Assembly: GCF_022376445.1 (NCBI RefSeq)
Contig: NW_025955057.1
Span: 88,003 to 152,002, forward strand
DNA length: 64,000 bases
Direction of reading: 5' to 3'
Source: Fomitopsis serialis
Lineage: Eukaryota > Basidiomycota > Agaricomycetes > Polyporales > Fomitopsidaceae
Below the pieces are notes generated by a model. The model was not told the origin of the DNA. It worked only from the letters and a program-made list of their open reading frames with translations, and did no database searches. The position numbers and the translations under genes are program-made. The first letter of the stretch is position 1. Each line of letters starts with the position of its first letter. This document shows positions 11,860 through 22,820 of this stretch, piece after piece.

Positions 11860-14472
11860 TTAGTGCCTGCCATTCACCCCGTTCACACCATTGACTTGAC
11901 TGAGCGCCGCATCCGCCTTGTAGAGATCGCCCTCGCTCAAGCTGTTTGACTTGCCGCCTCCTGGCGTGCTCGCACCGGACATCACGGAGCTTGCGCGTGA
12001 CCGCACCTTCATGACGAGAGGGCTGGACGGACGAGCGCGGCGCCGTCAGTCCCGGAGAGATCAGTCAATGAGAGAACGATGCGGACGTACAAAGGATAGC
12101 CTTCGTCCTCGTCGTCAGCTTGGGACGGCCAGTGGTACCCGCGGTAATCGCTCGTCCCCAGGGCCTGCATCTAGATGGAGACGAGGGTAAAACGTCAGAC
12201 ATTCAGCCGCACACTAAGCACCATAGAACACGCACCTCCTCCGTGAGCGTCCCGATATCTCCTGGAGTCGCCACGCCCGACATCCTCCACCTCGGGCTCG
12301 CAGGCACCGAGTTCGGCGGCATCCTCTCCATACCAAAGTCAAACTCCTCCTCCTCGCCCTCCGCGCCGGCACCGTAGAACGCATCGGGGTACGCGCGGCG
12401 GAGCGCGAGCTGGCGCGCCTTTGAGTACTCGATGCCGAGGTTCTTCCAGTCGAGCAGCGGGCTGAGCCGCTCGACGCGGTTCCGCTGGTTGATCCGCTGC
12501 CGCCGCGTCTTCTGGCAGAAGCTGAAGATGCAGTCCGTCAGCTGGCTCACCGAGTCCTCGACCGACTGCGAGCGCCGGTCGACGATGTAGCACCCTTCGT
12601 CCTCCGGCTGCTCGATCAGGTCCTGCATGAAGCAACCGAAGCCGGACAGGTTCGTCGTCACGGAGGGGATGCCCATCTGCAGAGGCTCTGAGCAGCTGTA
12701 CACTATCGAGAAAGGACAGTCGCACGTACCACCGTGCACTCGGCCGGGGTGTATCCCCACGGCTCATAATAACTCGGGAACACGCCAAGATGGCATCCGC
12801 GCACGAACTCCTCGTAGTCAAGGCCAAGCACGGGGTTGTTCGAGTTGAGGAAGTCGGGGTGGAACACGATCTTGACACGGTCGCTCTCGTCGTTGAACAG
12901 CTGCACCCGCCGGATCTGGGTCAGGATCGGGTCATTCACGTCGTCGGCCATGTTGTGCGTCGTGACCGGCGGAAGGGCGTTGCGCTTCAGAGCAAAGATC
13001 CGGCGCTTGAGGAGCACCTTGTCCTCATCTGAAAGAAGGTCGTCCGGTGTTGGCAGTGTTCCGTGCTCGCTATTGTCTCGAAGTCAGTTCATTGGCTTAC
13101 AACGGGCAACGGATATACACGCACCCATTAGACCGAATAGCATGCTCAAACAGCCGCGCCCCAATCCTGTTCTGAATCTCGCTGACCGTATCTCGCAGCT
13201 GCTTCGTGACGGCTTGACCCTTCAGCGCATCTATTGTGTACGAGTGTGTCGCCGCGGGCATGATGATGAAAGCAACGACGGTGGTCTTTGAACCTGACTT
13301 CTTGAGACGATAGTTAAGACCTACGGTATCACGTCGAGTTGTCAGACGTGACTATCGCTAACGAAGCCCACTTACGAGCCAAGGCCTCGATATACATGTC
13401 GACACCCTTGTTGCGATACTCATACCGGCCCGCGGTGAACATCTGGGAGAAGCAAGATCAGCACGATGGACACCCGGCGCGCGAGAAGAACGTACGTAGA
13501 GCGTGTCATCGAGACTAAAGCTGTGGTGCCCATAGAAATGGCCGCGCACAAACTCGTGGATCTTCGCCTTCGCCGTCTGGTGCAATTTGGAACTCGTGCA
13601 TCGCCTGGAACTTGACGACATTGAGCCCGTTCGGGAGGACGCCGTCGGGCTTGCGCTTGAGCAGGTGCTCCGACTCATACGCGGTGATGTGCGAGACAGT
13701 CGTGAAGACGTCCGCGCAGTGTGCGGCGGAGCGTTCGATGCAGTATCTGTGGTAGATGCCGCGCTTGCCAGCCTCGTGGTCGACGTCGAAGTACTGGAGG
13801 TTGTTGTAGAAGTCGACGCTGCCGGCGCAGAGGTAACGGCCGAGCAGGGTCGCGTGGGTCGTGAAGACGGTGGTCACGTCGATATGACGTTTGCGGCAGA
13901 GTGGGATGGCGAGACCGGCTTGCCATTCGTGGAAGTGCGCGACGACGGCGGTGTCGAGCTGACGCGTAACGTACTGCAGCGTTTGTTGAGATACGACGAG
14001 CGCGGCGATTAGCGGATGAAGAACGCACCTCGCCTAGAAACCATGCGACGATGTACCCGAACACGATCGTTTCATTGGTTTCGTGGTCGTTTGGTGGGGT
14101 GGGGATACCGGCGAGGTTCCAGAGGTCGCCCTTCCACTCGTCAAGGCGCGAATACTGGCTTCCGGTGTCGAAGAGGAGGACATAAGGCGATCCCTCGATG
14201 AGCCATCTGCCGTAGAGTGCCTTGACACCGGCACTGCGCAGATGTTCGAGAGTCGAGGCGAGGTGGGGGTCGGTTGGCTCCTGGGCCTCGACCTCCATGG
14301 GGGCGGTTTTGTAGCTGAGAGGCCCGATGAGACAGTACCGGTCGCCATACTCAGACACGGTGACGGGTACTTTGGTCTTGATGACGGTGTAGATACCGCC
14401 GACCTTGTTGGCGACTTCCCAGGCGCATTCGAAGAGTTTGGGCGAACGAACGTCGCGTTTCACGTCGGTCAT
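11860..14472 (-). CDS. GSY1: Glycogen [starch] synthase, GT3 family
   Basis: Transfers glucose from UDP-glucose to growing alpha-1,4-glucan in the cytosol. Eight exons fit: 14472-14029, 13973-13496, 13442-13376, 13320-13125, 13069-12730, 12676-12236, 12170-12091 and 12022-11860, giving about 736 residues, normal for fungal enzymes. Landmarks are the N-terminal [20 protein letters not shown] (UDP-glucose site), [20 protein letters not shown], the GHFYGH block, and [14 protein letters not shown] with the E-x7-E catalytic pair. [14 protein letters not shown] follows, then a Ser-rich C-terminal tail likely to be phospho-regulated. In exon 2 the frame breaks after MHEFQ (near 13583-13590). The family has HEFQNLH there, and restoring two bases in adjacent A and T runs makes all phases close. 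I read this as a probable assembly error. It is divergent from the OTC gene. Confidence 0.93.
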
Positions 14473-15612
14473 GGTTGGGAGAGATGGGAGGATGTGGGTC
14501 GCGACGACACGGAGGGTCAGAGTGCGTCGAGAGACGCGTCAAGGAGGCGTATAAGTATGCGGGGTGAGTGGGCTGGAAGGGGCAGGAGGAGGAGGAGAGT
14601 GGGGTTCAACGCGCGCGCCCAGCCGATCAACTCTGATTTCCCCGCGCCTCGCCTTTTTGGGACAATCCCCGCGCCCAGAAATGGCAGGTTCTGGGGCTTG
14701 TCTGCGCAAAATGGGCGAGAGCGTCCCAGAATGGATTTTAGCTGGCCTTGTATGGACGAAATGCGGCCTTTCTGTGCGCTATCCAGGCCTGTCGCGCCCG
14801 CCGCCGCCTCCTGACGTCACCGCACGTGGGTCACGCGGGCTCCCGGGTCCTCCCTTTTTCCCCGGAACTTGCCCGGAACCGTACTCGGGGTACCCCACGG
14901 GGCGATCGCCATCGGTGGCTGACGGTGGCTGACGGTGGCTGTCGCCCGCTCTTGTCCCGCACGCTCAGCACGACGCACACTGCGCACCGCTCCTCTCCCC
15001 CAGATGCCCAACGCGTATCCCAGAACCCTCGTAGTCTCCTCACGATTACCAGAACGGTTTTGATCCCACAATCAGTGGTGTTCCGCGATGTGTCACTGAG
15101 CTCCCTGTGACCTCACCACGAGGTCACGATGGGCCTGCTACTCCGTATGTTCGCCTGTTCGCTAACCCAATGTGCCTATGCCAATCTCACCTTGGTAAAT
15201 CAACGCCCCGGCGCTGATGCGGTACACCCGTTCAGCAGCGTGGACCAATCGATCATACTGCATATTTACTATTTGCCTTCCCGCAGCTCGAGATGGTAAC
15301 TGGATCTCAAATTCGGCCTCATGTTGAATTGTACGTTTGTGACAGCCCAGTAATAAAATCAGACTTCACGAACTGCAATGATACTCATACGGTGCTTCAA
15401 AGCGCCCTACTCGGATATGACCCGCCGACGGACGCTTCGTTGACAAACAGCGCGAGTAAGGATCATCGGACATTCAGGTCAGGTTTCATGCCCATACGAC
15501 CACGCGGTTCATCCACAGCCGCAGCCTCCGAGTCTGTGCCATGAGTACAGTGTCCTGGAAGTGTACGGGCGACGGAGAATGCGGTGGCGGCCGACGCGAC
15601 GCGACGCGAGTA

Positions 15613-15624
15613 CACGTGCACGTG
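15613..15624 (+). promoter_or_regulatory. Tandem CACGTG E-boxes
   Basis: CACGTGCACGTG, two abutting perfect E-box palindromes about 140 bp upstream of the OTC start. In fungi this core is bound by bHLH factors such as Cbf1/Pho4 types. Function here is inferred. Confidence 0.4.
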
Positions 15625-15642
15625 ACCGAGGCTGCATCAAAT

Positions 15643-15736
15643 TGACTCGGCGTGTGCAGAGATTCAGAAGTACTCAGCCTCTGAGAGTCACTCAAAGTCA
15701 TTGCGGACTGCCCCTCCTCCTACTCAGACTTGACTC
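15643..15736 (+). promoter_or_regulatory. Three Gcn4/CPC1-type TGACTC sites
   Basis: TGACTC at 15643-15648 and 15731-15736, and its complement GAGTCA at 15685-15690, all within 120 bp of the OTC start codon. TGACTC is the core recognised by Gcn4/CpcA, the general amino-acid control factor that regulates arginine genes in fungi. Confidence 0.5.
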
Positions 15737-15759
15737 GCCACTCTTCAGCCCACAGAGCC

Positions 15760-17187
15760 ATGGCCACGACCACAGCAGCGCGCAAAGTGCCGCTGCACTT
15801 CATGACCCTCGCTGACCTCTCCGTCAGTCAGATCAATGCCCTCGTCGTTCACGCTCACTACCTCAAACGCCGCTCCCTCCGTCTTCTCCGTCCCTCCGCC
15901 TTCAAGAGCAACCTCAGACCATCAATGCCACCCTCCCGGTCACTCGAACACAAGTCCATCGCCCTCCTCTTCTCCAAGCGGAGCACGCGTACCCGACTCA
16001 GCGCAGAAACCGCCACCAGCCTCCTCGGCGGGAATGCCCTCTTCCTGGGCCAGGAAGACATCCAACTCGGCGTAAACGAGAGTCTGCGCGACTCCGCCAG
16101 AGTTATCAGCGGCATGTGCCAGGGCATCTTCGCGCGCGTAGGCGACCACTCCGAGATCGAGGTGCGTTCTCCCTTCCTCATCTCTTCGCGCGGCGCATGC
16201 CCCGCCAACTGACTGACCCGCCCACGCACCCAGGAACTCGCGCGCTACTCGCAAGTTCCCGTCGCGAACGCGCTCTCCTCGCTCTGGCACCCGACGCAGG
16301 TGCTCGCCGACCTGCTCACGATGCGCGAGACGCCCGAGCTCAGACTCCCCAACAACGACTTGCGCTCGCCGTACCCGATCGAGAAGCTGCGCCCGCTGAC
16401 GATTGCCTACGTCGGAGACTCCGCGAACGTGCTCCACGACATGCTCGTCTCGTACCCGCGCATGGGCCACCAGCTCCGTGTCGCGAGCCCGGAAGACGAG
16501 CGTTACCGCGCGCCCAAGGCCGTCTGGGATCGCGTCACGGAACGGGACTGCGTTAAGAATATCTTCTGGACGAAGGACCCGAGGGAGGCGGTGCATGGCG
16601 CGGACGTTGTGATCACGGATACGTGGTAAGTGCCCAGCGTCTTGCAGTTTCATGGTGGAAGGAAATTCATACAGGATCGTGTATAGGATATCCATGGGCC
16701 AGGAGGCCGAGAAGGAGCAGCGTCTCAAGGACTTCCAGGGATATCAAGTCACGGAACGGCTCTGCAAGGAGGGCGGTGCGAAGCCTAACTGGAAGTTCCT
16801 TCACTGCCTCCCGCGGAAGCCTCATGAAGTCGACGACGAGGTGCGTTCGCAGCCCTGGCTGCTGTTATCGCATCCTCCTCATGACCGCAAACATCACGCT
16901 GTACTGACCCGTGCCATCAAATAGGTCTTTTACGGCCCCCGCTCCCTTGTCTGGCAGGAGGCAGACAATCGCAAGTGGACGATCATGGCGCTCTTCGAGT
17001 GCGTACCTCTCCCATCCCCACACTTCTCCTACCATCTCTGCGTTCGCTGACATCCACGTCCCCCAGTTATCTGTTCGGATACTGGAAGCTCCCTCAAGTC
17101 GAAGCTGTATTAGATCGAAACTTTGGCCCGTTGAAAACGGGGACGGTTTCCTCGCAACCCGCGGCCCCTGCAGCCGAAGTGGACTAG
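15760..17187 (+). CDS. ARG3: Ornithine carbamoyltransferase
   Basis: Makes citrulline from ornithine and carbamoyl phosphate in arginine synthesis, normally in fungal mitochondria or cytosol. Five exons (15760-16161, 16234-16625, 16687-16840, 16925-16998, 17067-17187) sum to 1143 nt, 380 residues, with all phases closed. Motifs are [10 protein letters not shown] (carbamoyl-phosphate loop STRTR), [13 protein letters not shown] (HPxQ), VGDSANV, and [19 protein letters not shown] with the ornithine-side HCLP. The start is ATG at 15760. The first 13 residues ([13 protein letters not shown]) are short for a mitochondrial presequence, so localisation is open. The end is convergent with the GT69 gene, 72 bp away. 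The C-terminal tail is Pro/Ala-rich. Confidence 0.95.
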
Positions 17188-17259
17188 GCAGAGGCAGAGG
17201 ATGTGCGGAGACTGTTATGGAGGATATGTCACTAGCAATCTCCTCATATATCCATGACC

Positions 17260-19394
17260 TTAGTGAGAAATGTGTTCGGTCGCATCCGGTGGCATTTGCC
17301 TGACATTGAACCCTCGACGTATACGACTTCCAGCAAATAACCATCCCAATAGAGCAACATGTAATATACTTCTAGGGGCACCATTACACACGGTATACAT
17401 CATGACAGCAGCTCTTCCAGCTCCTGGTGGATCGAGAATGCGAGTCGTCTCTGCGTCTTTTGTGCCCTCCGGCCACCTGTCCGTCTACACGCACGGAACA
17501 CATCAGCACATCACGGCACAGATCCCAAAAAATGCAACTACTCACTGTTGCTCCTGGCACACGAACGTCTCCGGCGCGGTCTCCCACGTCTCGAGCAAGT
17601 CCCGCCGCTTCATGTCCTCGCTCCGCTCCTCCCTATCTGGCGGCCCGAACAGGTCCAGCGCGAGCTGTGTGTGCGCCACGCCCGCGTACGTCGTCACGCA
17701 CCGGGGGTTCACCATGATCCTCGCGGGCAGGAACACCGAGTTCGGGATGCTCATCTCCACGTCGCTCGCGCCGTGCGGTAGGGGCGGTGGGGGCGGCGCC
17801 TCGAGCGGGAGGTCTGACGCGTCGTAGTCCGAGCCCGCGTTTGCATCGGGGTCCGCCTCCGCAGGCTGACGCACCTCCTCGTGTATCTCGTCCTGCGCCG
17901 CCGCGGGTCCGCGCACCTCGTCCTCTACCTCCGCCTCTACCACCTCCCCGTCCCGCTGCGGCGCGCGCTTGTGGTGAGCCGCGTTAGCGTGATACTTAAC
18001 ATCTGCAACCTCGCTCTCGTTGTCGGCGGTGAGCGCCTGGAGGCCCTCGCGTGCCTTGTGTATCCAGAGGTCGCGGCAGAACCACGCCTGTGTGCTGTCG
18101 AGGCACTTGTCGTCCGGGCGGCGCACGGGCGCGTCTGCGGGCGTGCTTGCGTTGTGGAAGGTCGTGCCGGCACGGTAGGCGACGCCCGCGTAGTACGACT
18201 GCGCGGGGTCGACGACATGCGTGCCGGACTCACAGCAGAACACCTGGAAGGGCAGATGCTGTGTGTAGCGTTGCGCGCCGACGACGTCGCGCGGCGGCAC
18301 GGAGGTGAGCGGCGAGTTGGAGATGGAGGAGGACTTGGATTGGCGGAACTGGTCACCGTTGATATCGCGCGTTCGCCAGCTGTTGTGCAATGAGTGATGG
18401 GGGACGTGAGCGGCATCAGTGCTTACCGGTCGGAGAAGATGAAGAAGCCGTTGAACTCTGCCCAGTCCATGCCGCAAACCATCGCCGCCTCGTTGGCTGT
18501 GCTCAGCTTGATCGTCTCTAAGATGTCGTTCGGGCACGTAAATCCCTTGAGCCAGATGACGCGGTGAAATTTGATTGCCCTCTTCTCATACAGCTCATGC
18601 AAGGGCTCCAGAACGAGGTTACGCGTGTATGCCTCCTCGAGTGGGTAGTACGCAGCGATAGGGTCCTCGGTCATCCCAGGTACTCTGCGAATGCGGAAGG
18701 GAACGCCGAGCAGTGTAAGAACAGCTTCACAGAGGTCTGTCAGTGTCGAGGTGGAATCCGAAGAGTCATAGTCCAGCATAGAGACGAAGATGTTCGAACT
18801 GCCAAGCCGCCGTGCCAACTGGACGATGACGGAAAGCTGGTCGACGAGGAAGTGGTCCGCGGAGTGGATGACCATACCAATGAAGTAGAGCTGCTCCTGG
18901 CCAACGAGCTCTGTGTACGCGTCGTCGTGCGTGTTCTGGCCGAACGGTCGAGTGAGGGTTGGACAGAGGGCGGCGACCCAGCCGTTCAGCGTCAGAAGCT
19001 GCTCAATGGCCGAGAGAACAGATTGCTCGTCCATGTGCGCGGTATCATGGCCGACAATGCTACAAAGAGTGAGAACGCGATGGGCGTAAGACGACGGCAC
19101 TCACTATGGCTTCTGAAACCGTTCCCAATAGTCCAGCACACCGTCCTTAACCATGTCGTGGAACACGTCTTCCCTCTCGTCTCTCCCGTGCCTCGCCTGT
19201 AGAAACTTGTGTCTCCGCGCGTCCAGCGGTTTGTCTGACCGCGCAACAAAGTCGAGAACATTCTGTTTACGAATCTCCCGAGAGTCAAATGTCGTCGGTG
19301 TGGATGACGGCCAGAAAACAAGCTTGGCGGTTATGCAGAGAACCACGAAGAGGAAGATGCGGATGAGACTACGACGTCTGAAGTAGAACGCCAT
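17260..19394 (-). CDS. CAP59/CMT1-like glycosyltransferase (GT69), type II membrane protein
   Basis: Four exons (19394-19105, 19059-18427, 18379-17546, 17476-17260) sum exactly to 1974 nt, 657 residues. An N-terminal basic stretch followed by RIFLFVVLCITAKLVFW is a signal anchor placing the enzyme in the Golgi. The luminal domain has IVGHDTAHMDEQ, SSNIFVSMLDYDSSDST (candidate nucleotide-sugar/metal acidic site), FHRVIWLKGFTCPNDI and AMVCGMDW followed by FSDRWRTRDI. This is the pattern of the Cryptococcus CAP59/CMT1 alpha-1,3-mannosyltransferase family. An insertion rich in Glu/Ala/Pro (about residues 440-520) is low complexity. The last exon uses a GTGAGT donor that overlaps an apparent TGA and adds DPPGAGRAAVMMYTVCNGA. 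The exact acceptor substrate is unknown. Confidence 0.88.
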
Positions 19395-20386
19395 GGTGAT
19401 TAAGATGTGACCTGGCTGAGCAGGAGACCGCCAGGTGCGGCGGGAGGGTGGACGCGAACGGATCTCGAGCAGGTCACAGCGACTCGGAGAGGGCTGGTCC
19501 GCTCAGCCACCGCCAATGATGGGCCTAAGCGCTCAGACCCTGCCAGATCGCGATCTGCTTTCCTCCCATCAATTCCGTACTTGCCACTCTCGTCCCCCGC
19601 AACCCTCCAGCTTCCGACCCACCTCGTCCTAGATCCCTCTCGAGTGCTTCATTGTCGCGTTGGTGTGCACCGTGCTTCCAGGATCTGCTTCCAGTCGCCC
19701 ACCCTTCACCGCAGGTCATCAGATTTGTCAACTTAACAGGGAACTATCTATTTGTCGGAGGTGGGAAGGCAGTCGCGCAATGGCTGCAGAGGAGTCAGAC
19801 AAGGATATCCCGAGGCACGAAGGTTGGAGGAATTGTCTACGTCTGCCTGGGGAGACTAGCAGAGGGCTGAAATGGAGTTCGAGGTGTGTGCTGTTAATTT
19901 CGGGTAGCCATCCAGTGGCTGTTGTGGTAGCGGAGTGGGAGGGCCAGGTGTATATGCGTGCAAATGCGAAGCTGGATTCCGTCGTAGTACTCAGGCTAAG
20001 TGGAAGCATCGTCAATATATTGGCGACAGGCTGCACACCGGTGTGCCACGAACAGTATATCTCATATGAGTCAGATACTGAATCGGTCAGCCCTACGCAT
20101 GCAGGGTGAAGAAGACATCATGCGGGTGCGAACAATTGGACTCGCGGGTGCAAGAATAGCGGGGACCATATGGTACATGCTCGACCTCGGTGTTTTGTGT
20201 CTAACACCAGTCGCACGGCAGTGATGAGCAGCACAGAGTTCGGTGCTGTGGTCTCAGTTGACACCAGCTTGGTACTCCGTCTTGAGCATAGATAACCGGA
20301 AACCGCAGACCATCTGAATAGAGGCGACATAAAATACAGTCCGGCGACAGTAACACATAGCGACACAGTGCAGACCACGAGCGCCT
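19395..20386. other. Intergenic region, no gene seen
   Basis: About 1 kb between two minus-strand genes. It holds the promoter of the GT69 gene (CT-rich stretches near 19560-19640) and the 3' end of the p24 gene. ORFs on both strands are short and have no recognisable motif. Confidence 0.4.
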
Positions 20387-21309
20387 TCAGACTTTGTAGC
20401 GCCGCCCCGTTTTCGTGAAGAACGTTTGCAAGACGTAGACTTGAAGCCTGAAGAGAGCATGGGTGAATGAGTGAGTGGGCGAGACAATGCGCGAAGAGGG
20501 TGAGACCGTACACAGCCATGCCGATAATCCCTAGACACTCTAGGACTGCGTACCAGAAGAGTCGACTGAGGAAACGACAGTTAGTGGGGGCTTGCATGAG
20601 GGGATGGGAATGGGACGTACTGTTGTGTTGACCGGACTGTGTCGAACCCTCTGTTTTCTCGTGTGTGGAAACTAGAAGGTCATTCGGTATCAGGACGCCG
20701 CCGTCCAAGGCTCTCACTCACTACTTCTGCGTCCGTTTGATATTCTGGAGCATCCCGTTCAGCTTGAATATGCTCTCCTCGAGCGCACTGGTGTGCTCGG
20801 AGATCTGGCCGGGCTTCGCGGGGGGCTCGCGGCGGGGCTCGCTCTCGACCATGATGTCGAAGTCGATGAGCTTCTCGGTGAGGGTGGACATGTCGTTCTC
20901 GAAGCAGAAGGAGTACTCTCCGACGTGGTTCGCGGTGAGGACGTAGTCGCCCTGCCGCTCGCGCGCGCCGTCGAGGAGGACCTTCGCGTTCGGGTCCGTC
21001 ACTTCATAGTCGATGTCAAACGAGCCACCGGCTTGTACCTGTGCGCCGTCAGTCTTGCCAAGGCTACAGGTATATGCAGCACACTGCGTACTGCGAAGTA
21101 GAACTGTGCAGACACAGACTCAGTAACTGACGGTCGTGTACAATTCGGTGACCACTCACGCCGATCTTCTCCCCTGCCTTGTCCACGTCCGCAAAGAAGC
21201 AGAGTCGCTCGTTCGCGCCAATAGCGGTCGTCAATGCCGACGCATGCGCCGTTCCAATGAAGTTGAGGAGAGCATAGAAAGCGAATAAAGATACTAGCCC
21301 GACCGCCAT
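20387..21309 (-). CDS. p24/EMP24/GP25L family cargo receptor (TMED-like)
   Basis: p24 proteins cycle between ER and Golgi in COPI/COPII vesicles and select cargo. Six exons (21309-21160, 21103-21092, 21038-20722, 20671-20621, 20565-20512, 20447-20387) sum to 645 nt, 214 residues. A signal peptide (MAVGLVSLFAFYALLNFIG) precedes the GOLD domain, which has ERLCFFADVD, GGSFDIDYEV, RQGDYVLTANHVGEYSFCFE and EKLIDFDIMVE. A coiled-coil-like linker and a membrane span (RLFWYAVLECLGIIGMAV) follow, with a short cytosolic tail ending TKTGRRYKV. Exon 2 is a 12-nt microexon encoding FYFA that joins EKIG to VQAGGSF. It shares a 196-bp divergent promoter with the proteasome gene. Subfamily (gamma-like or other) is uncertain. 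Confidence 0.9.
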
Positions 21310-21505
21310 GGCCAGTAGTGCGCGCTGCGCGAGTGTACGTCGGAACAAGCAAGGACGTGTCCTGCCACCGCCAGAGACGCCCTCGGTTACGTAAGCGTGC
21401 AGGGCGCACGCGTACCGCGACGGACGCGTCACCTCCAGCGCGCCCAGCAGCCGTCGCACACCGACCCTTCCCTCTTTCCCCACTCCCACTCTCCCAGCGC
21501 GCGCA
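21310..21505. promoter_or_regulatory. Bidirectional promoter, p24 / proteasome beta2
   Basis: Only 196 bp separate the two start codons. Candidate elements are the palindrome TTACGTAA (21388-21395, a CRE/Yap-type bZIP site) and two ACGCGT words (21409-21414, 21425-21430). A pyrimidine tract (about 21465-21495) leads into the proteasome ATG. No Rpn4 box (GGTGGCAAA) is present. Confidence 0.45.
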
Positions 21506-22575
21506 ATGGCGACCGCATCCGTCCACCGCTCGCCAGGCTTCGACTTTTCCAACGAGATCCGGTGAGCAGGCATGCGCTTCTCGCGAGCAGCTGCCCATTC
21601 ACCGCACGCACGCACAGAAACACCTTCCTCTCCCAGCGGGGCGTGCCCCTCCCAAAGGCGACCAGCACGGGCACGACCATCGTCGGCTGCCTCTTCAAAG
21701 ACGGCATCGTGCTCGGCGCAGACACGCGCGCGACGGAGGGCCCGATCGTCGCGGACAAGAACTGCGAGAAGGTGCGTCTGCAGAGACCGTCCGAGTGTTC
21801 TTCTGCGAGGGCGCTGAGCACCTTCCTCTACTCTGCAGATCCACTTCATCACAGACTCGATCCGGTGCTGCGGGGCGGGCACCGCGGCAGACACCGAGTT
21901 CACGACCGCCATGATCTCCTCCAACATGGAGCTGCACGCGCTCTCCACCGGGCGCAAGCCGCGCGTGGTCACCGCCATGACCATGCTCAAGCAGTATCTC
22001 TTCCGGTGCGTCTCTCGGCCCGACCCCACCACCCATCCAGGAGAGACTCACGAGTTCGGGACAGACACCAAGGGCAGGTCGGCGCGGCGCTCGTTCTGGG
22101 CGGCGTCGACGCTACAGGGCCGCACCTGTTCACCATCCACCCGCACGGCTCGACAGACAAGCTTCCCTACGTCACCATGGGCTCCGGTAGTCTGGCCGCC
22201 ATGGCCGTCTTCGAGGCCGGCTGGCGGCCAAACATGGAGGTGCGTCCCGCCGTCCCTCTCTCTCCTACAACACAGTCTAACCGTACGACACCGACAGCGC
22301 GCAGACGCCCTCAACCTCATCACCTCCGCGATCACCGCGGGTATCTTCAACGACCTCGGCTCCGGCTCGAACGTCGACGCCTGCGTGATCACCGCCTCGC
22401 ACACCGAAATGCTCCGCAACTTCGTCAAGCCCAACGAGCGCGTCCAGAAGGAGCGCAGCTACGGCTTCCGCCGCGGCACCACGCCTGGAAGAGCGAGCAC
22501 ATCCGGCAGATGGTCGTCGAGGAGGACGTCACCGTCACAGGCGCGGGCGCGGGCGAGGCGATGGACACGAGTTGA
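21506..22575 (+). CDS. PUP1: 20S proteasome subunit beta2 (beta type-7)
   Basis: Trypsin-like catalytic subunit of the proteasome core, made as a propeptide precursor and cleaved to expose Thr1. Five exons (21506-21561, 21618-21771, 21839-22005, 22065-22239, 22298-22575). The propeptide ends TSTG, and the mature N-terminus TTIVGCLFKDGIVLGADTRA carries Thr1, Asp17 context and GADTRAT. KNCEKIHFI has the catalytic Lys, and MGSGSLAAMAVFE and NDLGSGSNVDACVIT complete the fold. In the last exon the frame shifts at about 22483: RRGTT should continue as WKSEHIRQMVVEEDV, but one base of a GG pair appears missing. With it the total is 831 nt, 276 residues. This is probably a sequencing error. The end is convergent with the PTC7-like gene. 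Confidence 0.93.
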
Positions 22576-22820
22576 GGTGACGTTCAGTGGTGTACGTGGG
22601 CGGTGGTACAGATGTAAATTCCATTTCGATGCGCGTACAGTACGATGTTACACGGGATGCATGTGTGAGAGTAAGATGAAGACCGAAAGGCCGGGACTAT
22701 GCTGTATGTATATGCCAAGATGCTATAAGATAGTGCAAAATGATGCAAGGGTGACACAAAGGATGAAGGAGTGACTCGACGCGTCCGTTCGTAAAATGCC
22801 CTATGCAACTAGAATAGAAG

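Larger units (their letters stand above)
14473..15759. promoter_or_regulatory. Divergent intergenic region between GSY1 and OTC genes
   Basis: This 1.29-kb spacer must hold both promoters. Near the GSY side an AGGGG/CCCCT word (about 14577-14581), the core of stress-response elements, lies about 105 bp upstream of the ATG. Three tandem copies of a 10-bp GGTGGCTGAC unit lie at about 14914-14943. OTC-side sites are listed separately. No gene is seen inside; short ORFs here lack any domain. Confidence 0.45.

Noticed and set aside
15730..15759. Upstream start for OTC giving an extra ten residues.
   Set aside because: The codon at 15730 is TTG; the first ATG in frame is 15760.
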